64,000 nucleotides of DNA from Guyanagaster necrorhizus (Eukaryota; Basidiomycota; Agaricomycetes; Agaricales; Physalacriaceae), in contig NW_025064907.1 in the NCBI RefSeq assembly GCF_019112545.1, positions 331,299 to 395,298 on the forward strand, given 5' to 3'. This document shows positions 1-10,875 of this stretch, piece by piece (positions within the stretch are counted from its first letter, which is position 1; the number at the start of each line of letters is the position of its first letter). Below the pieces are notes generated by a model that saw nothing but the letters and a program-made list of their open reading frames with translations, was not told where the DNA came from and searched no databases. A program made the position numbers and the translations under genes.

Positions 1-1363
1 CGATGGAAAGCTGCACAGGAACTAGGAAAATGACGGAACCAAGAATACGTTCCAATTGTAAGGAGTGAAGGCGGTGATCTGCATAATTTTAGTGACAATT
101 GTGTGCCTGCGTGAGGCGCTAGACGCATAGGGTTAGGTGAAGGGCAAGGGCAAACTATAGGTTTCGTTGACATGGGACAACACTTTGTTGTATCACAGTG
201 CGGTGGAAGAGTGAAGCGCGTTAAGAACCAGATGGTTTCCTTGCAATTAAGGGGTAGTGTGAAAATGTGCTGTCGGAAATTCTCTAAGCGCCTTTCTGCC
301 ATATGGACCCTGAGAAAAAGTAAGCTCGCGGCTAACATACTGAGACGGCAGTCGCAAATTCTTTACCTTAGTACGTCGGACGTGATGGGAAACTTGGAAG
401 CGAAACCGAAAGGAAGTAAAAAGAGCCTGCGCGAACGTTGCGATGCCTTCGCCTTGTCCTCTAGGACGCTTTACTCGGTCACGGTTATTATACAGGTGAC
501 AAACACCGTCGGAAAACCTATTTGTGGAATCAAATGATGGCGGCGTTTGCCGTCTCGCATGCGTACGTTTCATAGCTGCTCTGGAGACCATGGAGAATGG
601 CGAGATGCAGACTTCGGACAGGCCATGGGCCGTTGCTGCCCCTGAGACGCTTTCTGGGGTTCCTACGTCTATTCTGTTGAGAGATATGCTGAAGTGCAGG
701 GCTTTGAACAGGTTGGTGTCAGCGATAGCGGAGACAACGAATTTCCGTGCATCTCTGATTGACCATCATGGTAAAATACAGGGTGGTTGTAGTGGCTGTT
801 CCCAGCGGGAATTTAGGGAGCTCGAGATGCTTGACAACATTACCCATTGCATGTACGAAGGTACGCTGCCTGTTACTGTGATAAGTGATGCCAGGTATTC
901 ATTGATATGTAGTTTCCAGGAATACGCATGGATGCAGAGCTCAGGTGGTCAGTTGTTCGACCCTTTGAGATGATAATGTAACGGACTTGAAGTGGAAGAA
1001 ACTTTTATCGCGTACAATCTCAATAAAAATCACATTTCTTTTTAAAAGAAGTGAAGGCCATTGGGCAGCTCGGCAAAGCTTCTCATCTTGATTTCTTGAA
1101 GGAGCACGGAAGGTAATTCAAATGGCAAAGCGCCGGATGCCATTGTGTACCGGTGTCGCCAAATATGAGACGGCCCGGACTGATAAAAATAGGACTTAGG
1201 ACGGAGATGCCACCCGTATGATGTGGCCTTCATCTGCTACCTTGGTGCGGCACTGACGAGCTGAAGACTGAAGTACTAAGGAAGAAGTTTTTCGTTACAT
1301 ACAAAGGAAAAAGAGACTGTAACAATAAATTCGTACATGACGAATAGAGGAAACCCGGTTGTG
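1..1363. other. Region downstream of IRG gene 1
   Basis: No convincing gene. It carries one copy of a duplicated module (minus strand, about 247-591) with a potential 57-nt GT-AG intron at 310-366, described separately, and the 3' tail of IRG gene 1. A plus-strand open frame at 524-973 has no recognisable domain and lies opposite the module, so it was not called. Confidence 0.5.
247..591 (-). other. Duplicated module with conserved 57-nt intron, copy 1
   Basis: Minus-strand stretch open over about 114 codons. It contains a GTAAAG...TTCTCAG segment (310-366) that fits a basidiomycete intron. Closely similar sequence occurs at 3381-3437 (minus), 43544-43600 (plus) and 46541-46597 (plus), always with exactly 57 nt between donor and acceptor. 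The flanking reading frame is largely kept between copies 1, 3 and 4. No known domain is recognised. It could be an exon pair of a small unannotated gene, a relic, or a transcribed leader of the repeat unit. Confidence 0.4.
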
Positions 1364-2608
1364 TTAGTTCGCAAAGAATTGAAAAATATCTAACCCGGCC
1401 TTTTTCATAAGATCCGACATCGAACCATAAGACTTGTCTGCCACTCGTCGTGAATGCGCGTCTTGAAGGATATCTCTCAGCAGCTCTACCTCGTTCAGCA
1501 CAGGCATATTCTTCAGTGGCTCCTCTCGGACGATGGTCGCCAACGTGTCCCGAGAGACCGCATACATCTTCTGCGACCGGATAGGAGGATCGCTCCTCAT
1601 CAAATTCGACCGGACGCTCTCTTGGGTCCTGACAATATACTCCTTGCGTGCCTCATCAAGAATCTTGGCAGGGTCATTCTTCGCGCCAGCTCCCCGCCTT
1701 TTCTTCTTGATGATATTGTCAATGTGAATATCAGATTTAGAGCGAACGATATACGTCGGGATATTGTATCGCTCGCAGTTCCTGAGAATAGCGATATCTG
1801 TGGCAGTGAAGCGGTCGTTGAAGAGGACAATTATGGCATCGAAAATGTAGAGACCGTGGTCGTTGAAGTAGGTCCAGTCAGAGCACGCAAGCGTTCCCGA
1901 TCCCGGGACATCAAACCAGATGAATGGGTGGGCGGGATTCGGATCAGGGTAAGGGGTAACCATCGACGTGCTTTCGACGATATCGGCCATAGCAGCACCT
2001 TCATCATCATCCCAAATGCCTCGAAAGGCATTGATAAGAGACGATTTTCCCGTTCCCGAAATTCCAGTGATGGCGAGATGAAACTTGCCCTCCTTGTAAA
2101 AACGACGCTTCGTCGCCTCGTATTTCTCCTTGGAAGGCCATTCGACTGGACGAATACCTGTCTTCCACTTCGCCTCCATCGCCTCCTGGACCTCCATCGC
2201 TTTCTTCATCTCTGCTTCCTTCTTGCGCACCTGCTCTTGCAACTCGTTGGCAGCCTGAGCAGCCCTCTGAGCAGCCTCGTGTTCTCGTCTGGCAATTTCG
2301 GCTTGCTCTTCCTTCTCCCTCTCGAGCTGCGCTGCTATCTGAGCCGCCATCTGGACCTCCTCCTGCTGGACTCTGATTCTCTCGGCCTGTTCCTGCCTTT
2401 GCTGCTCCGCAGTTTGGGCCGCTCTTTGCGCCTCCTCTTGCGCCCGCCTCAGTCTTTTGGCGTGCTCCTGTCTCTCTCGTTCGATTTGCTCGAGGTGTCG
2501 TTGAGCTCTCTCCGCCTCCTCTCTTCTATGCTGTTCTTCGATGGCCTGCATTGTCGGATTGGGCCCGACTTCGCCGCCTCCAAACAACCAAGATATGACA
2601 CCGCCCAT
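1364..2608 (-). CDS. IRG-like GTPase with coiled coil, paralogue 1
   Basis: Predicted 414-residue dynamin-like GTPase of the immunity-related GTPase (IRG) type. It starts MGGVIS, which fits the N-myristoylation consensus MGxxxS. About residues 20-150 are Glu/Arg/Gln/Ala-rich coiled coil. The G domain follows: P-loop GISGTGKSS near residue 182, DVPGSG near 234 (IRG-type WxDxPG context), and RSKSD near 290 in place of N/TKxD. The last ~110 residues are probably helical and end in a KKAGLD motif. The start at 2608 is favoured because a 55-nt leader intron (2622-2676) ends 13 nt before it, as in the paralogues. A TATA-like element lies near 2911-2920. IRG proteins act on membranes, often parasitophorous vacuoles in mammals; the fungal role is unknown. 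Confidence 0.85.
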   Translation of the reverse strand: MGGVISWLFGGGEVGPNPTMQAIEEQHRREEAERAQRHLEQIERERQEHAKRLRRAQEEAQRAAQTAEQQRQEQAERIRVQQEEVQMAAQIAAQLEREKEEQAEIARREHEAAQRAAQAANELQEQVRKKEAEMKKAMEVQEAMEAKWKTGIRPVEWPSKEKYEATKRRFYKEGKFHLAITGISGTGKSSLINAFRGIWDDDEGAAMADIVESTSMVTPYPDPNPAHPFIWFDVPGSGTLACSDWTYFNDHGLYIFDAIIVLFNDRFTATDIAILRNCERYNIPTYIVRSKSDIHIDNIIKKKRRGAGAKNDPAKILDEARKEYIVRTQESVRSNLMRSDPPIRSQKMYAVSRDTLATIVREEPLKNMPVLNEVELLRDILQDAHSRRVADKSYGSMSDLMKKAGLDIFQFFAN

Positions 2609-2910
2609 GCTTTGACAATAGCTGAAAGTGACAGCAGTTAGATATGTGTAGGCACCTGTGACATGTGCTCGAGTACCTTTCTGCGAAGTAACGAAGGTTC
2701 TTTGGACAAAGCGTCGATACTCTAGCAGAGAACGTGTGAATCAGTATATATCATGCTGAGTTGTTTTATTCGTCTTACAAATTACAATGGAGACGCGATG
2801 TCGGTGATCGACGAAACGATGAACAGGGGATACGTCTATCGCGGCGACAAGTCGAAGACCAGAGGAGCGATGAACTGAGAGCTGTCAAACAAAAAGCTAC
2901 TCCGTGAAGA

Positions 2911-2920
2911 TTCTTATAAG
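2911..2920 (-). promoter_or_regulatory. Candidate TATA element of IRG gene 1
   Basis: On the minus strand the sequence reads CTTATAAGAA. The same element in the same context (after CCCGGG) lies upstream of the paralogues at 44378 and 49807. It is about 235 nt upstream of the leader intron donor. Conservation is also expected from recent duplication, so function is only suggested. Confidence 0.4.
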
Positions 2921-3380
2921 CCCGGGTTTCATACAAAGAGCGAGCCTTGCGATCACAGCTCCAACTGCGCGTGCCCGTCACACGATAGGCGCCATCTGAT
3001 TCTTTTCTTCTAGCAAAAATCCAAAAATATACCTTGCTTCGCAGATCATGGAAGAGACTATTGGTCGTTATCGATGGAAAGCTGCACAGGAACTAGGAAA
3101 ATGACGGAACCAAGAATACGTTCCAATTGTAAGGAGTGAAGGCGGTGATCTGCATAATTTTAGTGATTATTGTGTGTATGCGTGAGGCGCTAGACGCACA
3201 GGGGTGGGTGAAGGGCAAGGGCAAACTATAAGTTTCGTTGACATGGGACGACACTTTGTTGTATCACAAGGCGGCGGAAGAATGAAGCGCGTTAAGAACC
3301 AGATGGTTTCCTTGCAACGAAGTGGGTGGTGTGAAGATGTGCTGTTATAAATTCTCTAAGCGCCTTTCTGCCATATGGAC

Positions 3381-3437
3381 CTGAGAACAAGTAAACTCGC
3401 GGCTAACATACTGAGACGGCAGTCGCAAATTCTTTAC
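3381..3437 (-). other. Duplicated module with conserved 57-nt intron, copy 2
   Basis: Second copy of the GTAAAG...TTCTCAG segment, again 57 nt. One base is missing just after the acceptor compared with copies 1, 3 and 4, so any reading frame across the junction would shift. This copy is therefore probably not coding even if the others are. Confidence 0.4.
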
Positions 3438-3927
3438 CTTAGTACGTCGGACGTGATGGGAAACTTGGAAGCTAAACGGAAAGGAAGTAGGAAGAGTCCG
3501 CGCTGTGAGAATGTGGTAATGTCTTCCTCCCGTATGATTACCGCCTTGTGCTCTGAGTTGATGTCGACGTTAATAGCAACCGAATGTACGAATTTATCGA
3601 GAGGGAGAGATTATTCTATTGCACTCTTGGGTAGACCCAAGCGGAGTAGAGTGGCTCGACTGCTCCTTGAATTGATATGTACCTGGGGACGATCAGCCAC
3701 ATACATCGCCGAGATTGTGTTTGAAGCGAGAGCTATGGTAGATTTAACAAAAGAAAGGTCCGGAGACAATTCAATATGCTGAGATCAACTCGGGCAAGCT
3801 GCACAATCACAAAAGTAACAAAATGAGTAAAGACCGGGCCAAATCTTCTAGATACCAAAAACAAGGCTATACGAAAAAATGTCCACAGATGACCATAGCA
3901 AAAGAAAATAGAGGCAACCCGACCCCA

Positions 3928-5133
3928 TTAGTTGTTAAAGAAACGGTAGACGTCCATGCCGGCCTTCTTCATGAGATTCGCCATCGAGCCGTATGACTTT
4001 TCAGATCGTCGCGAATACGCATCCTGAAGGATGTCCCTCAACAGCTCAAACTCGTTCAGCACGAGGCTATCCTCGAGCGGCTCCTCTCCGACAACCTTTG
4101 CCAGAGTGTCCCGTGAGACGGCGTACATCTTCTGTGAGCGGATCGGAGGATCATTCTTCATGAGATTCAACCTGACGCTCTCCTGCGTCCTCGTGATGTA
4201 CTCCTTACGAGCTTCCTCGGAGATCTTCACAAGGTCGCCCCTTGGTCCAGCGCTTCGCAGTTTTTTATTGATGAGGTCGTCGATGTGTACGTCAGATTTA
4301 GAGCGAACAATATAGGCTGGGATCATAAAACGCGCACAATTCTGAAGGATTGCTACGTCGGTGGCTGTGAAGCAATCATTGAACAGGATGATAATGGCGT
4401 CGAAGATGTAAAGGCCTTGGTCATTAAAATAGGTCCAATCAGGACATGAGAGAGTGCCCGAGCCCGGGACATCGAACCAGACGAAAGGGTTGTTGGGATT
4501 AGGATCAGGATAGGGAGTAACTACCGAGGTGGTTTCAACAATATCAGTCGGAGCAGCGTCCTCGTCGTCATCCCAGACGCCTCGGAATGCATTCACCAAA
4601 GACGACTTGCCACTTCCTGAAGAACCGGCGATGGCGAGGTGGAACTTGCCCTCCTGGTAAAAGAGACGCTTGTTCGCCTCGAACTGCTCGCGAGAAGGCC
4701 ACTCAACTGGACGAATCCCTTTCTTCCACTTAGCCTCCATCTCCCTCTGGTCTTCTAAAATCTTCCTCATCTCCCCCTCCTTCTTCTTCACCTGTTCTTG
4801 CAGCTCGTTAGAAATCTGAGCTGCCTTCTGCGCTGCTTCCCGCTCTTTTCTGGCATTATTAACTTGCTCCTGCTTCTCTCTCTCCAGCTGTTCAGCAACG
4901 TGAGCCGCTCTCTCCGCTGCCTCCTGCTGGATTCTAATATTCTCCACTTGCGCAGCCTGCCTCTCTCGTTCAAGCTGTTCCACATGCCGTTGAAGCTCGA
5001 GTTTCTCTGCCTCCGCTCTTTGAAGCTTTTCCTCGATGACAGCCATCGTCGGGTTTTCCTTGACTTGACTGCTCCGGACTGCGCCAAGGACGACTGCCAC
5101 AGCGGCGGCTGCCCGGGATATGGTACCACCCAT
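3928..5133 (-). CDS. IRG-like GTPase with coiled coil, paralogue 2
   Basis: 401-residue paralogue. It starts MGGTISR (myristoylation consensus), then an Ala/Val-rich hydrophobic stretch to about residue 18, a VKENPTM linker shared with most copies, and a coiled coil to about residue 130. The P-loop GSSGSGKSS is near residue 172, DVPGSG near 223 and RSKSD near 279; the C-terminal helical part ends VYRFFNN. A 58-nt leader intron (5136-5193) ends two bases before the ATG, fixing the start. Its closest relative in flanking sequence is the plus-strand gene at 41536, its partner in the inverted repeat. The FTATD motif is kept but is preceded by NDC rather than NDR. Confidence 0.85.
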   Translation of the reverse strand: MGGTISRAAAAVAVVLGAVRSSQVKENPTMAVIEEKLQRAEAEKLELQRHVEQLERERQAAQVENIRIQQEAAERAAHVAEQLEREKQEQVNNARKEREAAQKAAQISNELQEQVKKKEGEMRKILEDQREMEAKWKKGIRPVEWPSREQFEANKRLFYQEGKFHLAIAGSSGSGKSSLVNAFRGVWDDDEDAAPTDIVETTSVVTPYPDPNPNNPFVWFDVPGSGTLSCPDWTYFNDQGLYIFDAIIILFNDCFTATDVAILQNCARFMIPAYIVRSKSDVHIDDLINKKLRSAGPRGDLVKISEEARKEYITRTQESVRLNLMKNDPPIRSQKMYAVSRDTLAKVVGEEPLEDSLVLNEFELLRDILQDAYSRRSEKSYGSMANLMKKAGMDVYRFFNN

Positions 5134-6449
5134 TCCTAAAGAATCCGAGGGCGGAATCAGAAATGAGGTTTCGGCTTCAGTTGTGTCGAGTACCTTGTAT
5201 AAAAATGTAAGAAGTTACTTCGCCGAATACCTAAGCACAAAGGCGACGCCGGCAAAGACGAGCCTTAGGAGATCGTATTCGAAAAGAACACAGAAAACGA
5301 GTCTTGGAACGGATGCCGGATTTTGTGGTGGTATTTGTACGCCGTCAACGTGTACTGTCGCCACGTCTAACTGAATAGCCCTCATTTGCTACTCGATCAT
5401 GAAGGTGTGTTACTTAACCCTTCGGTTTTCACAGAAGGACTGGAGAAGTCCAGAAATCTGGACCTGAGCCGCAATTCGAAGGGACATTCAAGCCCGCTCT
5501 CGCAGATGAAATAAGGTACCTCGCACTAGTTGGTCCCGGTTTCTGGTCATGGCCGTGGAGAGTGTCAGGACGCACTAAAAGTTGAATTGACTCCGGTGCT
5601 CCGTTTGCTACGAGAGTCAATGAGCCACGAGGTAGTGAAGGACTCAATAAGCTCACCTCACGGCAGGGGTGGTACAAGCTAAGGTGATCGGCAGTATTGA
5701 AAAGGTGCATTTGAGAGAAAGGGAGGCAATGATTGGATGTGACTAACTGCTTCAGGTCAGTTTCACAAGGCAGCATCACCCCAAACGGAGACGCTCAACT
5801 GTAATGCCTGCTTTGTGAGATCGAACCTTGACTAATAATGCAACGAGGAACTAAAGGTTGCGGGTGAATGTCGTGCTTGAGACGGGGAAAGTCTTCAATT
5901 TGAGGCCCTGGCACCTTCTCGGGCGGCGACGATTCTCAATAAAGTCAGCTCGGCGGTGAAAACGCGCGTGGCGAGCTGCGGGCGCAAACGCAAGCAAAAG
6001 GGGTGGCTATCAGTCATACTCCAGATTTCACATTGCAGTAAAGACTGAGCACTTACTGCACCGTGAAATTTATAACTGAAACTCCATTAATCACGGAGTG
6101 TATGATGCACCATGGTGAGTACATCTCAGGTCCTGCGCTGAATTAGGCCTCAGTTTCACATTAAAAAATGCATAAGATAGGTATACTGCACCAGAAGATT
6201 ACTATATTTGTCCGAGATCTTTGAATATTCGAGGCCGTGCAGCTTGACTGTGATGGTGAGCTTGGAAGTTGGACCGTCGAAACGCGGCCCGGCTTCAAGT
6301 TGTGGCGTGAGAATGTTCCCTTTTTCAAACACGGGCGCACAGCTGTGAACGGATGTAAAATGGTGAACAGGGAAAACAAGAACATAACGCCTACCCTCCT
6401 GCTCACTCGTAGAGCGTGGCTATGTATCTCTGCAATGAATCGCAGGTTA
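5134..6449. other. Promoter of IRG gene 2 and inner edge of left arm
   Basis: Leader intron 5136-5193, then sequence matching the reverse complement of 40760-41110 up to about 5935, where inverted-repeat similarity stops. From 5940 to 6449 nothing is recognised apart from sequence that may hold the 3' end of the pectate lyase relic. Confidence 0.55.
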
Positions 6450-7892
6450 ACTAGCTAGATAATACCGAGGTCGCCATCGGACACTTACTAGCAGGAGTCG
6501 ATGATGGTAGCGGCGTCCTATTGGTTGATGTTGAATAAGGGGGGAAAAAAGCAAATGAAAAGAGACGCACGCCATGTTTGGAGTCGATACCAGTGAGAGT
6601 TCCACCTATTTTGGGATAATTGGGTTTGTAAGAAATTATGTAGATGCAGGGAATCCTTACCGTCCTTGGCGTAGACACCGGAGATGTACACGTTACGGGA
6701 GCACTGGCTTGCGTACTAAATAGCAAGTGCCAGACAAGTCCCCTTGGGTGCCAGGACGAAATTAAACATACGTTTCCACAAAACCGGTAGAGCTGTGCAA
6801 GGAGGATCAGTTCAAATGGCGTGCGATTCAAGATGCAAGAGCTTGAATGACCTTTCCACAGTCTATGTAGAAGACAGACAGAAAACTGGATCTGGGAACT
6901 AAGGACTTAGGAGAAGTATGCACCGCTAATGAAGAAGATGATTTTGGGTTGGATTATTGGCTTCGCAGTAGAGAGAAGAGAGACAGAGGAAGGACATGCA
7001 TTAACTGTTCCACAACCATTGTGTTGAATACCCTTGTCCTCTGCATGGTAGCACCACCACCGATGAATGTTGGTGTAGTTGCCTGCCTCATCGCTTTTCT
7101 GCGAGTCATAGGATATGGCTTGATAGCGCACGAGGCCATGGAGATAAACGTACGATGGTGATGGCATCCTCTGCGGCAAGGATATGGATTAGTGTAATGT
7201 ACACACAGTGCTAGAGCAAATCGACACACCACAAGCATCCTCAAACTAGACCACACCGTTCGTTAGTAGAAGTATAACTCAGTTCGATGAGACATTTACC
7301 CAAACAAAGTACAATCTAAAGTCCTTTAGACGGAGACAGTGTAAGATAGAATTTAACAACATACAACCGGTACAGTCTGTCACAAAAGTGGGCTCAGATT
7401 GTTTCTCAGAAGGGTTGATGAATGAAACGACGTACGAGCGCCCTCGGCCTGGTTGGCACCGATGATAACGTTCTACAGTGTGGCGCCTTGGCGAAGGTAA
7501 AATACTAAGAATGTAAGAGTGAGTAATGCAACGCCACAAATGCCAAATTAAAATCGTGCCCGCGTCTTCCCAATCTACGAAGCCGCGATGACAAACTCAT
7601 CAGCACAATAGCCAACCATGCGAGGAAATAGCATACCTCCTCCGGCTCGATCACTATCACAGACGCCTTTTCAGAAAGGTAAATTGACGGGTAGAGAACG
7701 GAATGGAATTGACCTGCAAGGACCACTTCCACGGCCATACTTCTTCCAACCACCATCAAATGTTTTGCCAGCGGTGACTTCGATGACTACACTGCTAGAG
7801 ACAGTGCCGGTGGCTGTTGGCAGACCACTGGTGTAAGCGTTGCAAGCAGCGGAAAGACTTGCGAGAGAGGCGATAGACAAGGCGAGAAGCAA
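6450..7892 (-). pseudogene. Pectate lyase, PL3 family, degraded
   Basis: The minus-strand start at 7892 encodes a clear signal peptide (MLLALSIASLASLSA) and then GKTFDGGWKKYGRG, typical of the N-terminus of secreted PL3 pectate lyases that cleave polygalacturonate. Further down, at about 7420-7500, one frame reads GATL, an in-frame stop, then NVIIGANQAEG, the PL3 core. Near 7030-7100, IGGGA and YHAEDKGIQHNG lie in different frames. At 6650-6710, SRNVYISGVYAKDG precedes GTLTGIDSKHG after a plausible intron. The stop and the frame change cannot be removed by an obvious intron, so this is most likely a dead gene; an intact gene with unusual exons is less likely. It indicates a plant-associated or saprotrophic history. 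Confidence 0.7.
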
Positions 7893-8829
7893 CTGCGTGA
7901 TCCTAGGGACTGAGTCAAATAGGACAGTGGCGTTTAATAGTCCTCGACTCGAACAACCTCCAAGACTTATTTTGGCACGGTAAAAGTCTGGATACGAATT
8001 GTTTTTGCGATGTTAAAATTCTTGGAAGAATGGGCTGTGCATAAACCAGCGGCGGGGAGTTGGTTTGTCGGTTTTTGGTATTGTTGAAGAGTTGACCTCA
8101 GCTTGAGTCCAGAGTATTAGACTGACTTGCGATGGATTTCGAGTTCCCACGATGTTAGTCTGCCAGGGTTTGGGACACAGAGATACAGCAATATCTATCA
8201 AATAAATTGGTAGGAGAATGGATATGCCTGGCCTGTGGCGCGCCGAAAAGATACTCGCCATAGCGAGGTCCACAGACGGACCAGGAGACACTTGAAGACC
8301 GGTTCTGAGTTGGCCTTGTAAGTTGGCCGAGCATTCATGGCGAAAACGATTTCTATACATTAATTAGATATCCTAAAAGCTGCCAGTTCAACTAGAACAG
8401 GCGTCAACCTACAGCAACCCTATGATGACAACCGCTGAACGGTATCAGGAGACCAGCTTACAAGACACAGGCATTGATCATCGATCGACTGGAGGGTCCA
8501 CACGTTAATGTCAAGGCATCTTTGCTACCAGTAGACCTGAAACCCCACCCCCAGTGAGTTCGTCGATCCAAACAGTGATGCATGAAGCTCCGCATGGTTC
8601 GGATAAATATCTGCCAGGAAAATGGGGTGTTCCACACATCGGTGTGCTTCTTAGGTCCGAAAAAATCAGCCTTGTGAACACCACCAGCACTAGCATAGTT
8701 CAAATGCCCACCGTCCGAGGAGCTGACATAGCTAGCATTCTGTCAGCGATGTTTTGAACATCAATGGCGATGCGACCAATTTTATCTTGGGCAATATGAT
8801 ATCTATAAAAGATAGCCACTCCAGCCTGT
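7893..8829. other. Intergenic, no gene recognised
   Basis: Short open frames only. A minus-strand stretch at 8458-8703 is open for about 80 codons but matches no family I recognise and has no good start or intron context. Confidence 0.4.
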
Positions 8830-8920
8830 GGGGTTATAGCTCAGTTGGGAGAGCAGTAGACTGAAGTTGACGAGTCATTTATTCTTCTAAAGGTCCCCAG
8901 TTCAATCCTGGGTGACCCCA
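8830..8920 (+). tRNA. tRNA-Phe (GAA) with intron
   Basis: Acceptor stem GGGGTTA pairs with TGACCCC and A73 follows. D arm GCTC..GAGC, anticodon loop CTGAAG with anticodon GAA, T arm CCCAG-TTCAATC-CTGGG. An intron of about 18 nt (TTGACGAG...) interrupts the loop one base 3' of the anticodon, the canonical nuclear tRNA position. B-box GTTCAATCC is intact. A near-identical tRNA with a different intron lies at 23547-23638 on the other strand. Confidence 0.93.
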
Positions 8921-9720
8921 AATGTTTTTCTTCCTGGTCTGTTGGAGTAGGGTCGAGCACGAAGCCTAAGTTACTGTTTTTTTTTACCGACCGAATGGGG
9001 AGGGTGTTTTGATAAGGTAATTTACCGTTACTTACCTATCACATGCAGAATCACATGACAGGCACACAGAATCGCAGATTCTTTTTATGTTTGTGTTTTT
9101 ACTGGTTTTCTTTATCTCAAGGGCTGTAAGGCAGCAGAGTCAACGATGTTAGTGTTACCATGACAAACTGGAGGAGAGAGATGGATTTGATTCTCAGAAT
9201 GCCTGAGGAATATGGAACATACAGAGCTCGGCAGTTTCTTCTCTCGACAATCCATCATATCGTCCTTGGCCTGCAGTGGATATGGGGCTGGACTGTGTTG
9301 ATGGAACTTGGAGATAGGGAACGGAACTGGTGAAATGACGAACCTCGACCTCTCCCCGGTTGTAGAGATACATCATCCGGCCATTATAGGGTGAGGCTTC
9401 ACTTCGTCGAGCATGGAAACCGCCACCTTCACTGCAAGTGCATACAGTAGTAAACTAGTATCATAAATCAGAGTCAACGAACCGTATGAAGATAAGTCAT
9501 TCAGTGGAAGTCCGATGTAGAAAACAAATATTCTGTCCTAGCTACGGTACTCCCAAAGTTAAAGATAAGAGACAACCACCATCCAGGACAAGGATCGAAC
9601 TAGGAGGGTAATTGGAAGTCATACAAGTAGATACTGACAATAGCACAATCCTGGAATAAAGTAGGACAAAGTATCATAATGAAAGCCTATGGCTGGATGA
9701 AAATCATGAGAGAAGTACAG
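8921..9720. other. Intergenic, no gene recognised
   Basis: After the tRNA comes a T-rich stretch (8978-8987), a possible Pol III terminator. The rest shows no conserved frame and probably includes the 3' tail of IRG gene 3. Confidence 0.4.
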
Positions 9721-10875
9721 TCAGGATAACAAAGGAGGGACAATGGTCACGGATTTCTCCGCATTCCAGGAATTTGCAAGATAGTAGAAGAGCTCCGCAC
9801 CACCTCTCTTTATCAGATCCTGCATGATGCGCCAGGACTTCTCGGAACGCCGAGAATATGCGTCCCGAAGCATGTCCTTCAGCAGCCGGGGCTCGTCAAG
9901 GATGGCATTATTACCAAGGGATTCCTCCCGGACCATTAAAGTCAGCGTATCCCGAGACACAGCATACACCTTCTGGGAGAGAAGGGGAGGATCCATCTTC
10001 ATCAGATTGTCCCGAACAGTCTTCTGCGTCTTGTCGAGGTACTCCTTACGCGCCACATCACGAATCCCTACGAGGTCACTCCCCTCAACAGCCCGCCTCG
10101 TTTTCTTCTTGAAAAGTTCCTCGATATGTCTGTCGGACTTGGAGCGAACGATATAGGTGGGGATATTGTACCGCCTGCAATTCTTCAGAATGGCCAGATC
10201 CCCATCTGTAAAACGGTCGCCCAGAAGAACGATGATGGCGTCGAAAATATAGAGCCCTTGGTCATTAAAGTATGTCCAATCGGGACAGTTGACTGTTCCT
10301 GAGCCCGGGATGTCGAACCAGATAAAAGGGTTGGCAGAGTTAGGATCAGGATATGGGGTAACGTCGGTAGTGCTTTCGACGACATCGGTGTCGGCAGATC
10401 CTTTCTCGTCGTCCCATATGCCTCGAAAGGCGTTGATGAGCGACGACTTGCCAGTTCCCGATTTTCCAGCGATAGCGAGATGGAATTTCCCCTCCTTGTA
10501 GAGACGCTGCTTGACCATTTCGTACTGCTCTCGGGAAGGCCATTCGACTGGCTGAACACCCTTCTTCCACTTGGCCTCCATCTCCTTCTGAGATTTCATC
10601 ACCTTTTTCATCACCTCCTCATTGGCCTTCGCCTCCTCCTGCAGCTCTTTGGAACGTTGATTCGCCTTCAGCGCTGCCTCTTTCTCCCTCGCAGCTTTGT
10701 CGGCTTGCTCTTTCTTCTCTTTCTCCAGCTGCTCAACACGACGACTTTCGTTTTTATCACCCTCCACTCTGCTATACTGTTGCGAGATCGAGGCCATCGT
10801 CGGGTTTTCCTTGACTTTACTCCTTCGTATTGCATTCAGAAAGAAGGGGATAATAGCAGATATAGCAGCACCCAT
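9721..10875 (-). CDS. IRG-like GTPase with coiled coil, paralogue 3 (diverged)
   Basis: 384-residue paralogue lying inside the spacer, outside the inverted repeat. It starts MGAAIS (myristoylation consensus) and continues with a hydrophobic IIPFFLNAI segment, VKENPTM and a shorter coiled coil (about residues 35-100). P-loop GKSGTGKSS near residue 138, then DIPGSG and RSKSD. It differs at positions fixed in the other copies (GDRFTDGD where others have NDRFTATD) and has a C-terminal extension of about 15 residues after YYLANS. A 56-nt leader intron (10877-10932) ends one base before the ATG. Its divergence suggests an older duplicate than the arm copies. Confidence 0.85.
   Translation of the reverse strand: MGAAISAIIPFFLNAIRRSKVKENPTMASISQQYSRVEGDKNESRRVEQLEKEKKEQADKAAREKEAALKANQRSKELQEEAKANEEVMKKVMKSQKEMEAKWKKGVQPVEWPSREQYEMVKQRLYKEGKFHLAIAGKSGTGKSSLINAFRGIWDDEKGSADTDVVESTTDVTPYPDPNSANPFIWFDIPGSGTVNCPDWTYFNDQGLYIFDAIIVLLGDRFTDGDLAILKNCRRYNIPTYIVRSKSDRHIEELFKKKTRRAVEGSDLVGIRDVARKEYLDKTQKTVRDNLMKMDPPLLSQKVYAVSRDTLTLMVREESLGNNAILDEPRLLKDMLRDAYSRRSEKSWRIMQDLIKRGGAELFYYLANSWNAEKSVTIVPPLLS

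Larger units (their letters stand above)
2609..3927. other. Intergenic: promoter of IRG gene 1, repeat module, tail of IRG gene 2
   Basis: Contains the leader intron of gene 1 (2622-2676), a promoter block shared with the genes at 44378 and 49807 (2700-2960), a second copy of the block found at the window start (3072-3500, in effect a direct repeat of 1-540), and the 3' tail of gene 2 (3700-3925), which matches the reverse complement of 42850-43080. No separate gene is seen. Confidence 0.6.
1..5935. repeat. Left arm of a large inverted repeat
   Basis: This stretch matches the reverse complement of about 40760-46925 in collinear order. The downstream module (310-366) pairs with 46541-46597, IRG gene 1 with the gene at 44378, the second module (3381-3437) with 43544-43600, IRG gene 2 with the gene at 41536, and the upstream region of gene 2 (5570-5935) with 40760-41110. 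The match includes non-coding stretches, for example the 3' tail at 1060-1140 against 45955-46050. The arm may continue left of the window. Similarity was judged by eye and includes small indels; percent identity was not computed. Confidence 0.85.

Noticed and set aside
524..973. Plus-strand 149-codon open frame near the window start
   Set aside because: It lies opposite the duplicated module, the matching region near 46100-46330 carries the open frame on the other strand, and there is no recognisable domain.
1454..2641. Long plus-strand frame opposite IRG gene 1 (and similar antisense frames opposite genes 4-7)
   Set aside because: These are shadows caused by the biased codon composition of the coiled coil and G domain; they encode Leu/Arg-rich nonsense.
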